The position numbers and the translations under genes are program-made. A DNA stretch of 64,000 nt from the NCBI RefSeq assembly GCF_000321225.1, contig NW_004450303.1, positions 2,148,392-2,212,391 of the forward strand. Reading direction: 5' to 3'. Shown one piece after another: positions 48,030 through 59,656 of this stretch. The stretch comes from Odobenus rosmarus divergens (lineage: Eukaryota > Chordata > Mammalia > Carnivora > Odobenidae). Every line of letters begins with the position of its first letter. Positions within the stretch are counted from its first letter, which is position 1. The notes beneath the pieces are model-generated. The model saw only the letters and a program-made list of their open reading frames with translations. It searched no databases and had not been told where the DNA came from.

Positions 48030-49419
48030 GTCTGTACTTTAATTTTTCCCTTGTATAAGCCATCTCATCTTTATTGGAAAAATGTGAAGAATGAAAAATG
48101 AAAGAATAACATATGTAAATGAATTAGTGTTTTATTATCTTACCTGCTGCCCTAGGATACTGATTGTCCTAGTTGACTGCCATATCTTCCTGAAGGAAGG
48201 AGACTGGATCGGTTGATACAAAGATCATTTACAGTTCTGAAGTTTGATGGTCCATGTTGCTTAGAAGTTATTTTACTTTTCTTTAAATGTGACACTCTGT
48301 GCTCCTGAGTCCACTATTCTATAGATATGGTAACTCCTAGGATGAGGTTCACTAAGGGAAAAGGCTGCACTATAAATCCTGAAGAGAAGCTCAGAAGCCC
48401 AATGAAATTCCATTAAGACCTCAGAAACAATGTCTATATATACATTTACTAAAAGATAAGAAGTCAGAGTTTCCAGCTAGGGTGAGAAGTTTCTTATACA
48501 ACTATAAAAACAATGCGTAGCTGGAAGGCATACATAAACTTACTAACAGTCCTAACTCAAGTAAATATTAACTATCTTACATTTACCTATTTACAGAATT
48601 GGCAAACTCCTAACCCTTGAGTAGAATCTTACCTGTAGACATTTTCTTTGAACCTGACATTTGAATTCATTGCCAACATTTATGATTCAGATTTCACTTT
48701 CTAAAAAATATCTAGATTTGGGGGTATTTGGGAATTCTAGACCCACATTTCCATCCAACAACAGGACTGAGCTAGATAGTAGCTGCCCTCTTTATCCTGG
48801 GCATATTTGTTTATAACTATAGAGTACCTACTACATTTCTGGCACAGGGTATAGAACATTATACAAAATTTAAAACAATTCATTGCCCTCGTAGAGCTTA
48901 CTTTCTTGTATGCTCATCACTTTACCACATCCAGCCTTTTCCCTGTCTACACTCTATAGATCTTTGCATTTTCTGCCAATATCTTACCTTTCTCTGAAAA
49001 TGCCATAGTCTCCAATAGGAACCTCATGAGAACAAGTCCAAAAATGGGTTATTTCCAGAGATATTTTTAAAAGGACTGGATATAATGCAGTGACCTAACA
49101 GCTTTATCTTTCTTCTTGCTATTCCCCAAGAAATAAAATCATTGCTGCTTTGTAAAACATTTTTAGTAACATATGTAGTAATAGGTTTAAGATAATGCTG
49201 TATTTGTACTAGTCTAAGAAAAGTTTATGATTTACTACTTACAGTAAATAAAGCTGTTTAAAAACAAAATACTTACAAAAAGGCATACTGTCATCTATTG
49301 AGCAAGTTTGCAATTGACTGCTCCGATATGTAAGAAACCTTAGGATCTTCTAATCCAGCTTTTACAAATAAAAAGACCAAAAGTAGTAGCTGCCGTCTGG
49401 AAAGAAATAAATTTGAGCC

Positions 49420-50700
49420 CCTACCTGAGTCCTTGACCAAAATAAATTCCAGAAGGATCAAAGATTTAATTAAATATTTTTTAAAAGAAAGCAGATAATT
49501 TTTATAATCTTTTGAGTGGGAAAGGCCCCCCAAAACCACTAAAGATTTAATAAAATTGCCTACATAAATCTTTGCATAAAGAAAACATCATAAACTCAAA
49601 AGGAAATTGACAAGGAAAAAAATATTTACAATGCAAGTCACAAAGGGTCACTTTCCTTAATCTCCACAATTACTAATACAGAGACCCAGGAGACAGAAGA
49701 CCACAGAAAACAAATGGCTCTTAAACATAAAAATATGCTCAACTTTTAAAAGCAGGAACCATTTTTTTATAAATCAAAATAGCAAAGATTAAGAAGTTTG
49801 ATAACTATTATGTTGCTGAGATGAGGAAATAAGACACTATAACATTCATTGCTGTGCGGTATGTATTAGTACAACTTCTATTGACAGCAATTTTGGCAGG
49901 GTTTAATAAGTTAACAAAACATAAGAGGTTTCCAGCATATACCAAGTACAGTTGACCCTTGAACAAAGGTTTGAACTGTGCACTGTCCACTTACACGTGG
50001 ATTTTTTACAGTACTGTAAATGTATTTTCTCTTGGGATTTTCTTACTAACATATTTTCTCTAGCTTACTTTAAAAATACAATATAAAATATATATAACAT
50101 GCAAAGTATGTGTTGATTGACCATATTAATACCAGTTTAGATTCTCATCAACAGGCTATTAGTAAAGTTTTTGGGAGGTCGTAAGTTATATGCAGATTTT
50201 CAACAGCGTGAGGGGCAGGGTTTAGCTCCCATAACCCCCATGTTGTTCCAACGGTCAACTGTACAGGTCTTAATGGCTATAATCATCAAATTTTAAAATG
50301 CATAAACTTATTAAACTTTTTGTTATGATTTTTTGAAATCACATACAAGGATATTCACGGAAATATTGTCCATAAAAAAATACAACTACTTTTAGGGAAT
50401 GGATTAAATTATGATCTATCCAATAGGATACTATGCAGCCAGCTATTGAAAGCGTCAGCTCTGTTGTACTGTACTGATAGAACATTCTCTAAAATGATGA
50501 GAATAAGGGACAGATCATTACATAAAGCTTCCATTTGTGTATATGATGCTTTGTGCTCAAGTCTCTCTTGAAGAATAAATCATATTATTGTGGTTGTCTC
50601 CTGGGAGAACCAGGTAGCTGGGAATCAAAAAGACACAGACTACCCACCACATAGCTCTTTTACATTTTGTATCACTAAGATATGACATAGGTCTTAAAAG
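49420..50700 (+). mobile_element. Old L1 (L1M-like) split by MER2
   Basis: ORF2-derived text 'aaatggctcttaaacataaa', 'aatatgctcaacttttaaaa' left of the MER2. 3' text 'aggatactatgcagccagct' right of it. Many gaps. Confidence 0.55.
49949..50261 (+). mobile_element. MER2 (Tigger-type DNA transposon)
   Basis: TIRs 'cagttgacccttgaacaaag' and, inverted, 'gttgttccaacggtcaactg', flanked by TA. Internally deleted compared with the copy at 36.6 kb. Confidence 0.9.
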
Positions 50701-52394
50701 AAAAAAAAAAGGGAGTTTTCATAAACAGTTCCATGTACCAGCTGGTCTGGAATGGAACCTAATTCTTACCCTATTTGCTTCCAACAGAACCACTCCTTAA
50801 AGTAACCTAGTCTTGAAAATTTACTGATACAATCTTTCAGAGATTTGAAATCTTGATCTACACTTAAAAATATCAAACATGACTCACCCTAAATCCTGAA
50901 CTTATTCCAGAGCAACTCTTATTAATGAGTCGTTCTCAGCTTAGACACAAAAAGCATTTTATATAAAATAACAGAGTTAAAGCAGTCACAAAAACTCCCA
51001 AAAAGATGACAAATCTGATCGGTCTGCCTCATGGGTCTTAAAATTTATCGATTTAGAAATCCTGAAGGAAACAAGACTTTTACCCTATTTCAATTTTAAC
51101 TATTTAAAATCTCTTTATGCATGTACTGTTTATAGTTTTAACTCTCTCCTTTAACATTAAAACGCTGTGAAGTGGGTAGTGACCCCATATGACAAATGGG
51201 GAGATATAATGTCAAAAATAAAGTTCATTAAGCTAGTATTTATAGAGCCGGGGAACTGGGATCCGGACCTAGGTTATGCCTCTAAAATACATTACCCTAA
51301 TTTCTGGCACTATTAAGCCACTTAACAACGAACCATAAATTATTTTTTAAAATATAAATTTGTTTTCATTTTGAGCATCAAAAGCTCCAAAATGTGCAAC
51401 TACTGGGATAAGATTAAGAAGGCAGTCAGAAGTCTACAGATTTTTGAGTCTATTTGCTCTGGTAATTACATTAATACGTCACTTCCATTTAACAAAACTT
51501 TGGTATTTCCTGTTTAATGATATAATCCTTACCAAAAACTTACTCAAGTATGGCATAAGGCAGATAACCAAAACTCCCATGGTTGGGTAATAAGAATCTA
51601 TTTTAAAACTCGATAGGTAATCAGGATTGTCAGGTTTAACTATAAAACAATCAACAAATAGGTTTCTTCTGTCACCACTTGGCCAAAAGAGGTTGACCTT
51701 CACTAAAAGCCTCTGATAACTGTTCAAAATAATAATCTTAATTCAAATAGAAGGAATTGCTCCTTCAAAGGAGCATTTCTCAAATAATTGCTTTCCCCAA
51801 TAAATATAAATCCTAGTGAAATTTAGTCATGGCAGATCACAATAACCACTTCAAGTGCTTTCTTAAGGTTACCCAAAATTCTAAAGCTTTAAGCTTTAGA
51901 AATAATTTTTAAAGCTATAACCCAAAATTCATTCTGGTATTCTATTTTGAACTAGTTCGTAATCAACAGAAAATTTAACCTGTTACTAAAGATGTTTTTT
52001 AAAAATTTATGTTTTTAGGTATATACTCACTGTATTAGCTCCTTTGCCTCATATTAATATTAAAGAGAAAGTTTCCCTAAAGACAGTCAGTTAAAAAAAA
52101 AACAAACAAACCCAAGGGACAAGTTAGTAATAAATGAATAGCAATGTCAAGAAAAAAAAACCTCATTTTGTAAAACTGCACCAACTTTAGAAGTTCAATA
52201 AATTCCAGATCTACTTCTTAAAGAATACTTTGTAAATTAGAATATGGGCATGTTTTTCTTTTAACCAAACATTTTACTAAATCAACTGTGTCTGAGAACT
52301 ATTAGGCAGAAATACAAGAAAAATTTGATGTGGTTTCAGACCTTGAGTATTTTTAAAGTGAAAAGTAACCTAGCACATTAAGACAAAGACAATA

Positions 52395-52783
52395 GAAATA
52401 ATATACATAATTTTATTACAAAAATTTTTTTAAAAAACAAAATGCAACATTCTAAAAAACCCAAAATTTACTATTGATACTAATTCCTACAAGTTTGCTG
52501 TGCTACAATACACAAGTCAAGAAATTAAGAAAACCATTAAATATTTAGAAACATTCAACATCAGAAGCTTTAAAATCTAACTGTATGTAGTAGCCCCTCA
52601 AAAAGCTACAACCTGCATTTTTAAAAAAGTATTTTCTCTACAAAGAATCTTATCAGCTATACAAAAATCTGTACAGTTTTTATACTGAAGCTAATATTGA
52701 GCTGCACTTGAATTCACATTCTTAGCAAAACAATTGCCTGAGCACACACGCACACTCCACACATATCGTTACAGGATAGCCAT
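52395..52783 (-). other. HMGB2: HMGB2 3' untranslated region (minimum extent)
   Basis: Runs from the stop codon to the nearest strong poly(A) signal on -, AATAAA at 52417-52412, with cleavage expected near 52395. AT-rich and repeat-free. A longer UTR using signals further left (below 52.3 kb) is possible; the next kilobase is also repeat-free. Confidence 0.6.
52412..52417 (-). terminator. HMGB2: Likely HMGB2 poly(A) signal AATAAA
   Basis: Reads 'tttatt' on + within 'aattttattacaaaa'. It is the first canonical signal after the HMGB2 stop codon. Confidence 0.55.
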
Positions 52784-52945
52784 TTATTCTTCATCTTCCT
52801 CCTCTTCCTCATCATCTTCATCTTCTTCCTCCTCTTCCTCTTCCTCCTCATCCTCTGGTTCATTCTTCTTCTTGGAACCTGTTGGCCTGCCAGGGCCCTT
52901 CTTTCCTGCTTCACTTTTGCCCTTGGCGCGATATGCAGCAATATC
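52784..52945 (-). CDS. HMGB2: HMGB2 last coding exon (box B end, basic patch, acidic tail, residues 158-210)
   Basis: Acceptor 'caatatttcag'; 53 codons plus TAA. It starts [20 protein letters not shown], then PTGSKKKN, and ends in a run of 23 acidic residues written as GAG/GAA/GAT codons. The acidic tail folds back on the boxes and tunes DNA binding. The codon run is a near-perfect trinucleotide repeat prone to length change. On the + strand the same run reads as a poly-Ser frame, which is a shadow. Confidence 0.97.
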   Translation of the reverse strand, partial: DIAAYRAKGKSEAGKKGPGRPTGSKKKNEPEDEEEEEEEEEDEDDEEEEEDEE

Positions 52946-54346
52946 CTGAAATATTGTCAAAAAATAAAATCAGCATCCGGTGTCATTACTCAACTGTCAA
53001 ATCCACTAGGTTGTAAACAATCTAAGATTATTGACCAATAACCCCGATGACTGTCCAAAGAGGTATTTCAGAGTCTCGTAAGTCAGCCTTGAGAGCATTT
53101 GTTCTCTAGGCTTTAGAAAGCTAATGATATAAAAAATAAAGGTGTTGTAGTAGATGTCAGAATTTTCACTATCAATGTCCATTTACCTCATATTGCCCAC
53201 CCCATCAAATTTTAGGCACATCTACATAAAGCGAAGTATTTGGCCCTCCATTTCTTAAAATTGAGAGACCCAGAACTACAAATGAGTCTATATGCAGGAA
53301 TCTACCAAGCTACAAACATTGGTTTCAGTCAAAAGAAAGAAGTTTCAATTAGCTTACATTCTTAAATGTACAATTTTCACTAGACCTTCTCCAAATAGAG
53401 CTGACAACCATAAATACAAGAACTAAACTTCCCAACTCTATAGTTCATACCTATTTCTAACATCCTTCCTTAGAAAATATCTTGGCTTTAAAAGAGACAA
53501 CGTACCTTTTCATACTTCTCCTTTAGCTTAGCTGCTTTCTGTTCATATGGTTGTTTATCTTTGGCTGACTGTTCAGACCACATTTCACCCAATTTTTTTG
53601 CAGTATCCCCAATGGATAAACCAGGGTGTTCACTTTTGATCTTTGGGCGATGTTCAGAGCAAAACAGGAAGAAAGCAGACCTGAAAGAAAGCACTGAGTT
53701 AATAAACTGGAAAAAAACGGGGCAGTCTGACTGATTTGAAAATGAACTTACGGAGGCCTTTTAGGAGCATTGGGATCTTTTTTCTTTCCTTTCTTGTCAC
53801 CTTTGGGAGGAACATAATTTTTCATCTCCCTGTCATAGCGAGCTTTGTCACTTTTTGCCATATCTTCAAATTTCGACTTTTCCTTTGCAGACATGGTCTA
53901 TGGGCATGAAAGGAGGAATGAAAGTACAGCAAAACTACAAACTACATGCATCCAAAAAAGATCAAGATCATCCTTAAGGGCCACATTTTCCTTGGTTAGC
54001 AGCATTTTACTTTTAGCAGTCTTGGAAGTAAACGAAAACCCAAGGTTGTCTGCCCCAAACTCAAAACAAAATACCTGGACGAAGTCACCACCGTGGCCAA
54101 GTTGAAGGTTACAAGTTACCTACCCCCTTTAAGGTCCTATAGCCTAAAAAAAACACACCTGAAAAACCCTTAGCTCTGTCCGAATTCCGGTCTCACCTTC
54201 CATCTCTCCGAACATTTCTTGGAGAATTCGGCGAAATTGACGGAGGAGTCTGGGTGCTTCTTCTTGTGCTCTTCCCGGCAAGTCTGCACGAAGAAGGCGT
54301 ACGAGGACATCTTGCCCCGCGGCTTGTTGGGGTCTCCTTTACCCAT
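52784..54346 (-). CDS. HMGB2: HMGB2, high mobility group box 2 (four coding exons)
   Basis: A nuclear DNA-bending chromatin protein. Coding exons on -: 54346-54197 (50 codons), 53897-53752, 53680-53506, 52945-52784 (with TAA). Introns are GT-AG and phase joins exactly, giving 210 residues, close to the 209 usual in mammals. Box A (about 9-79) starts from [20 protein letters not shown]; box B (about 95-163) has [20 protein letters not shown]. Cys23, Cys45 (redox pair) and Cys106 are present. The last 23 residues (188-210) are all Asp/Glu. The wording [13 protein letters not shown] and [14 protein letters not shown] separates it from HMGB1. Introns and a CpG-island promoter rule out a processed copy. 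The GALNT7 neighbour agrees with the known mammalian order. Confidence 0.98.
53506..53680 (-). CDS. HMGB2: HMGB2 third coding exon (box B, residues 100-157)
   Basis: 175 nt, acceptor 'tttctttcag', donor 'gtacgt'. It begins [20 protein letters not shown] and ends KLKEKYEK. It holds most of box B with Cys106, and residues that differ from HMGB1 ([16 protein letters not shown]). Confidence 0.97.
53752..53897 (-). CDS. HMGB2: HMGB2 second coding exon (end of box A, basic linker, residues 51-99)
   Basis: 146 nt, acceptor 'cccatag', donor 'gtaagt'. It encodes [20 protein letters not shown], then [20 protein letters not shown], then DPNAPKRP and two bases of Pro. The Lys-rich stretch is the linker between the two boxes. 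Confidence 0.96.
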
Positions 54347-54361
54347 GGTGACAGACGGCGT
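54197..54361 (-). CDS. HMGB2: HMGB2 first coding exon (box A, residues 1-50) with 15 nt of 5' UTR
   Basis: Acceptor on - 'ccccactaggtag' just before 54361; ATG at 54346-54344 in the context 'gtcaccatgg' (strong Kozak, A at -3 and G at +4). It ends with W-K and donor 'gtgaga'. This is the first half of box A, including Cys23 and Cys45. Confidence 0.95.
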
Positions 54362-55118
54362 CTACCTAGTGGGGAGAGGAGCGGTGGGTGGACGCTGGCG
54401 GGGCTCAGCTTCCCGCCCAAATACGCGCCCGCCCCCTCTCGCGAGGAAGGCGGCCAGCGCCAGGCTCCCCCGCCAGCCCGCCCCGGGCGGCCGCCTCCGC
54501 GCACACACCCTCCTCCCGGCACCCACCGCAACAGCCGCGGCCGATCTCCTCACGCGCGATCACCGCGTCGCTCCCGAAGGCCCGAAACGCCACCACCCGC
54601 CGCCCGCTCTCCGCCCAGGCCCGAGCTGAGGAAGGGAACGCCAGGGGCGCCGTCGAAACCCTTTTCCTGACAGAAATGTTTCCCCGGCTTCCACGTCGCC
54701 GGCCCCAAAGAGTTGTCGCCTCGCGACCGACATTCAAAAAATGACTGAAACCGGGCCCGGACGAGCTTCCCGCCCTCCCGCGGGCCCCGACCGCCAGCCC
54801 TCCACAGTCCCTGGCCCTCGCCGGCCCCGCACCCCAGATTCCGCTCGCCGGGTCGAACCCCGAGAGCCACCGTGCCCAGCCCGGCCAGAAGGCTATGAGG
54901 AAAGGGGGAACGGCAGGCCCACGAACACGAAGGGGCTGAAGGGGATTCTTGCCTGGTGGTAGCTTTTTCTCAGAGTCCCGCGGAGAGGCCGGATCCACCA
55001 GAGGCGCTTCCTTCCCAGGGCTCCGGCGTGAACTGGTTTATCGCTAACGCAATCCTCAGCCTCTTGTTTTGCAGAGTTCTCCGCGCCACGGCAACTTGAC
55101 GAGCCGGGCCGCAGGCCA

Positions 55119-55200
55119 CACCCCCGCCTCTCTGATTGGTTCTGGTGATTATTCAAACTCCCGTAGGCACCGCCCTATCGCCACGGAGGCCTCCGATTGG
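55119..55200 (-). promoter_or_regulatory. HMGB2: HMGB2 promoter element cluster: two CCAAT boxes, CHR-like TTTGAA, GC boxes
   Basis: Read on -: CCAAT (55200-55196), GGGCGG (55175-55170), TTTGAA (55157-55152), CCAAT (55139-55135), GAGGCGGGGG (55130-55121). CCAAT boxes (NF-Y) about 60 bp apart next to a TTTGAA (CHR, bound by the DREAM/MuvB complex) are typical of G2/M genes, and HMGB2 is known to be proliferation-linked. The start site is inferred to lie a short way to the left (about 55.1 kb). Confidence 0.5.
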
Positions 55201-55320
55201 TCGGTGTCTCGCCAGGCCCGTCCCTCCAGCTCCAGCCTAGCAGGTTCGGTGGGTCGCCCAGGTCGTTAACTCCCAGACCCGTTAGAACCGGTCAGGAGAG
55301 GAATGTACTGCTCGATCCTG

Positions 55321-55350
55321 ATTGGCGGCGGGAAAAGGGTTTGAAAAATG
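55321..55350. promoter_or_regulatory. Second cell-cycle element cluster: ATTGG, E2F-like GCGGGAAA, TTTGAA
   Basis: On +: ATTGG (55321-55325, CCAAT on -), GCGGGAAA (55328-55335, E2F-like), TTTGAA (55340-55345, CHR-like), then 'aaaaatggcggg'. It could be a distal part of the HMGB2 promoter or the core of a divergent + promoter. No downstream gene was recognised. Confidence 0.35.
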
Positions 55351-56060
55351 GCGGGCCTGACGCTGACTGGCTGGAGCGGTAAACGGGGGGAGTGGTTGGC
55401 CTGAAAGGGAAAGCCCCGCCAGATTTAAAAATACCAAGTCGGGAAACAGGGTTGTTAAGGGGTCGGAGTCGGCCGGGTTTCCAGATGCTGAGGTAACAAG
55501 CAGACCGCCCTACCCCTTCTCTGACCACTGTCCAGGTCGTGTTTCTCTTCCGCCCCAACTCGGCCCTAGAGCGTTGTCTCTTCCTGGGAGCTGTAGTCGC
55601 TCTGCCCTGTAACCCTACAGTGTCTCCTCTGTCACGTCCAAAGAATAACAAATGGAGAGAGGCTGAGGAGCTTGCCCTGCGGGCCGATTGCCCAGCTCCG
55701 CCCGTTGCCGCTGAGGCTACGATAGAACCCCAGGAAGCCCGGAGGTGGCGGGGAACCTGGGAAGGGGCGCGGGGGGGCGCGGGAGGGCAGCTGTTCCCGC
55801 CTCTCGTGTGGTGTTACCAAACGATCTTTCAGTAAGGCGTTTCCCGCCGGTGGAGTTTCCCTCAGAAGGCCCCTCCCTCCCTTCCCCGTTTGTCTCGGGT
55901 GTCCAATGCCCGGAGGTAAACAAGGGCGCCCTGGGGTCCCGAAGGGGCAGGGGCGGGTGTTGTTTCCCCTGGCTCCGCCCCCTCCCTCCGCTTCGGGATT
56001 CCCCGACCGCCTGGCTGGGCCCTGGCTCACCCTCGCACCAGCGCTGAGCTGAGAAATCGA

Positions 56061-57405
56061 TTCCCGGCCACTGCCCACCTTTGGCTATCTTATTTGTCAC
56101 CTAGATATTCACTGTCTCGTCCCTCTTATATGATAATGTAAAAACTTCTTTAAATCAAAGATCCTTTTGAGATCCCCATAAAAGCAATGAATGCTCCCCA
56201 CCCCCCAACTGCTTATATACGCCAAGTGCCTATTGCAGCATTTTACACACTCCTCCAGGCCCAGATTAAGAACCTTCATTTTAGTGTCTAGAAAGAGCGC
56301 ACCAAAGCTACCCTTAACTGCTTACTAGCATCACAAGCTGCTTTTCCCAAAGCAGCAGGACTTTCACTGACACCTTAGTATGCTATTTCTGTGTTGTATT
56401 TAGTTTTGAGGTCTATTTTTTCCCCATGTGTTGCACTGACAGTTTCAACAGATTTTAATATGCTGTTTTATTTTCTCAGTAAATTCACTGGCATTTGTTA
56501 GACTGTGTGTGCCTGTTTGGTTTGTATTCAGTAACTCTGGTCAATAACTCAAAAACCAGCAGCTCTTTACCTAGATTTACTGATGAAAACAAGGTTTTTA
56601 AAAATGATTTTTTCCTTGGAAATGGATACTGGGTGCCCAACGTTGTGCATGTGCTAATGCCACTGAATTTAAAAACAAATGTATAATGTATAATGTTTAT
56701 TGCTATTAAATAATATAGTATGATTTGTCAAATTTGGATTTGTATGTGCTTTTTAAGCACAGTTGTAACTGTGATCTTATTTGAAAATAGGGTCACTGCA
56801 GATGTAATCAGTTAGGAGGAAGTCATATGGAGTTGGGTAGGCCCATAATCCAATGATTGGTGTCCTTACAAAATTTATAGGAGAATTTGGACACAGAGAA
56901 AGGCACAGAGGTTAGATAATGTGAAAAGACACAGGAAGAAGTTGGCCATCTACAAGGTAAGGAGAGAGGCCTGGAATCTTCTGTCACAGTCCTCAGAAGG
57001 AAACAACCCTTCCCACACCAATTTCCATTCTTTACTCCATCACAGTGGAGAAAAGCAAAACATTTCTGTATTTAACCTGCTTTTACGTTGGATGCTAAGA
57101 CTTCACTCTTAGGCTGTACTTCCTGGCCTCGAAGTAACATCAAAAAGCACAGTGAAGTGATAAAGTTTAAGTGAGATCTAGACAACCGTTGGTTATAGAA
57201 AAACCCTTTTTTCTTTTTGGAATAAAAACTATATGCAGAATCTGGTAGCACATACAAAAAATCTAGTACCAAATTTGGTTCTGTAAAGATGGGTTAAATA
57301 CATAAGAGGTTTGGTTCACTATTATGAATTACCTGGCATACTGTTATAACTTTATCAGAAAACTAAAATGTCCTATAAAGACATAATACTAAAGGTCTTT
57401 CTCTT
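56061..57405. other. Intergenic DNA beyond the HMGB2 CpG island
   Basis: AT-rich. Apart from the LTR fragment at 56760-57010 nothing was recognised. No splice-supported exon. Confidence 0.6.
56760..57010 (+). mobile_element. MLT1-like LTR fragment (ERVL-MaLR)
   Basis: 'tgaaaatagggtcactgcag', 'gatgtaatcagttaggagga', 'aatccaatgattggtgtcct' and 'gaagttggccatctacaagg' follow an MLT1-type LTR. Solo LTR piece, no viral gene. Confidence 0.65.
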
Positions 57406-57621
57406 TTTTTAAAAAAAAGATTCATTTATTTGAGAGAGAGAGAGAGAGCCAGGGGAGGGGCAGAGGGAAAGGAAGAGAGGAATACTCAAGCAGATTCCCT
57501 GCTAAGCGCGGTACCAACCTAGAAACCGATCCCAAGGACCCTGAGATCAAGACTTGAGCTGAAATCAAGAGTCAGAGGCTCAAGAGTGGGATGCTCAACT
57601 GACTGAGCCACCCAGGCGCCC
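57406..57621 (-). mobile_element. CAN-SINE with 17-bp perfect TSD
   Basis: TSD 'ctaaaggtctttctctt' at 57389-57405 and 57622-57638. Confidence 0.95.
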
Positions 57622-57702
57622 CTAAAGGTCTTTCTCTTGTGTCTACTACTGTTACGGTTCTAAATGGGAAAATAAGATTGTTTTCTAAAATTCAACCTTC
57701 TT

Positions 57703-57910
57703 GGGGCACCTGGGTGGCTCAGATTGTTAAGGGTCTGCCTTCGGCTCAGGCCATGATCCCAGGGTCCTGGGATAGAGCCCCGCATCGGGCTCCCCATCGG
57801 GCTCCCTGCTCAGCAGGGAGCCTGCTTCTCCCTCTCCCTCTGCTTCTCCCCCTGCTCATGCTATCTCTGTGTCTCAAATGAATAAATAAAAAAATCTTAA
57901 AAAAACAAAA
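57703..57910 (+). mobile_element. CAN-SINE with 17-bp TSD and internal 12-bp duplication
   Basis: TSD 'taaaattcaaccttctt' at 57686-57702 and 57911-57927. 'catcgggctccc' is doubled in the body. Confidence 0.95.
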
Positions 57911-58051
57911 TAAAATTCAACCTTCTTTTCAGAAACACATCAATTTCATATATTCTAAAAATAATTGTCCAAATTTATTGTTATTAGTATGATGCGTCTT
58001 CCTAAAAGATGTTGAAAAAGAAAGTGTTTATGTTCTTCATAAAGAACGTAT

Positions 58052-58252
58052 GGGCGCCTGGGTGGCCCAGTCTGTTGAACATTGGACTCTTGGTTTCCGC
58101 TCAGGTCATGATCTCAGGGTCCTGGGATCGAGCCCTGTGTTTGGCTCCGCAATCGCTGGGGAGTCTGCTTGAGGATTCTCTCCCTCTGTCCCTCCCCCTA
58201 CTCGCTCATGCTCTCTCTCTCTAAAATAAATAAATTAGTCTTTAAAAAAGAA
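58052..58252 (+). mobile_element. CAN-SINE (older type)
   Basis: Head 'gggcgcctgggtggcccagt' and AAATAA tail. Short imperfect TSD around 'aaagaacgta'. Confidence 0.9.
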
Positions 58253-59450
58253 AAGAATATCTAAATTAAAATCCAGCAAGGGCTTGTGGTTTTGAGCAGT
58301 ATACTTAATATTTCTAGGCTTTTGATTGACAAACTGTAAAATGAGATTTGGGGGATAATCTCTAAGGTACCATTCAGCTCTTAAATTGTATGATTCTATA
58401 ATTCTATGAATATGTGTTCATAGTGTGGGAAAATAAATATTTTAACTTTTGCTATTAGGTGGTCAAGAGATTATAATTAAAATTTTAAAAGATAAATAAT
58501 TCAAGATCTAGGAAATCCTTTGGTTATAAGAATACCAATTACCTGTGAGCCTAGTTATTTCGAAACAGTATTTGTTGAAGTAAGAGTTTATGGCTGTTCA
58601 AATGTAATTAATTATATAGACCAAACTTTAGATTACACAGTATTACTCAGTCATCTTAGTCTTCTAGTAAAATGATTTAACCACGGGATCCCCCTACATG
58701 ACACCAATATAAAACTTTATTTGCCAAACTTTGCCTAAGTTCAGCTTCTCACAAACTGTAGCAATGTAAATATTTAGCAATAAGCTAATTGTGCGTTGGG
58801 ACTGAAGTTGTTTCCAAAGTAGATCCCCTATCCAAATGTATAAATAGCTTTTCTGTAGATAAACTAGAATTTATCCACAATGTCAATCTGACAGGACTGT
58901 GTAGAAATGACCTGAGTTGTGCTAACTATTGAAATTCCTACCATTTTTTTCATTCACTTATCCAAAAAATGTGGACTTTTCATAATATCAAACTAGATTG
59001 GAAAATCCTGATAAAAGAGAATATTATATATCTTTTTTTGTAAATTCTGTCCCCCCCCACAAAGCAGTAAATAATAAACTCAGTAATTATTTTTTATTAT
59101 TTCATGATTAACTCATATAGTCAGCCAAAATTAAGATTCTCTACACAACGTTAGTTGCATATAAGATAATTCTTGTTCTCTGAAGTTGCCTAGTTAATGT
59201 AAAAAACTGAAAACCACTACCTTACATACATATTAGTTTCTCAAAGATTAGTCTTATATTGAAATTTAATATTTTTAGGTTGTTTTTAAAGGCATGAGGG
59301 GAGGGATAAGCATAGAGTATTATCAAATAGGCACACCCACTTGTGGGGAGACCACTGGTTCTGAGGCCTAACTGTATACCAACTCCAGACATTCAGTGTG
59401 GTGTAGTAGTGATGTAGTTAGTGATGTAGTTCAATAATATATATATATTA

Positions 59451-59641
59451 TTTTTTTAAGATTTTATTTATTTATCTGACAGAGACACAGCAAGAGAAGG
59501 AACACAAGCAGGGGGAGTGGGAGAGGGAGAAGCAGGCTTCCAGCCGAGCAGGGAGCCCGATGTGGGGCTTGATCCCAGGACCCCGGGATCATGACCCGAG
59601 CCGAAGGCAGATGCTCAATGACTGAGCCACCCAGGCGCCCC
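59451..59641 (-). mobile_element. CAN-SINE, first of a side-by-side pair
   Basis: Antisense copy ending 'gccacccaggcgcccc', inserted at an AT-repeat ('aatatatatatatt'). Confidence 0.92.
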
Positions 59642-59656
59642 ATTAATATATATTTT

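Larger units (their letters stand above)
45241..52394. other. Intergenic region between the GALNT7 and HMGB2 3' ends
   Basis: Convergent genes, about 7.1 kb apart. Contains CAN-SINE, MIR, L1 and MER2 copies listed separately, and a weak inverted L2 tail near 48810-48915. Nothing recognised at 45.25-46.05, 46.53-47.25, 48.03-48.8, 48.92-49.4 and 50.7-52.39 kb. No RNA gene or reading frame with support. Confidence 0.7.
54190..56060. promoter_or_regulatory. HMGB2: CpG island over HMGB2 5' end and promoter
   Basis: Dense CG dinucleotides and high GC begin within the first HMGB2 coding exon and stop near 56060, in sharp contrast to the AT-rich flanks. No CAN-SINE or other repeat interrupts it. 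Long open frames here on both strands are a by-product of few stop codons in GC-rich DNA; none has family features. The HMGB2 first noncoding exon should lie inside; possible donors on - are 'gtgagg' (exon end 54554) and 'gtgggt' (exon end 54527). Confidence 0.85.

Noticed and set aside
51758..51774. Near-perfect 7-bp stem hairpin 'gctccttcaaaggagc'
   Set aside because: Too short to stand out in AT-rich intergenic DNA, with no gene or processing signal next to it.
52734..52949. Poly-serine reading frame on + over HMGB2
   Set aside because: It is the complement of the HMGB2 acidic-tail codons.
52784..54346. HMGB2 as a processed pseudogene or HMGB1 copy
   Set aside because: Three introns with correct splice sites, an intact frame, a CpG island and HMGB2-specific residues show the real HMGB2 gene.
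54193..56100. Long open frames on both strands in the CpG island (up to about 197 codons)
   Set aside because: GC-rich DNA has few stop codons. The frames overlap the HMGB2 promoter and 5' end, conflict with each other, and show no domain or codon-use signal.
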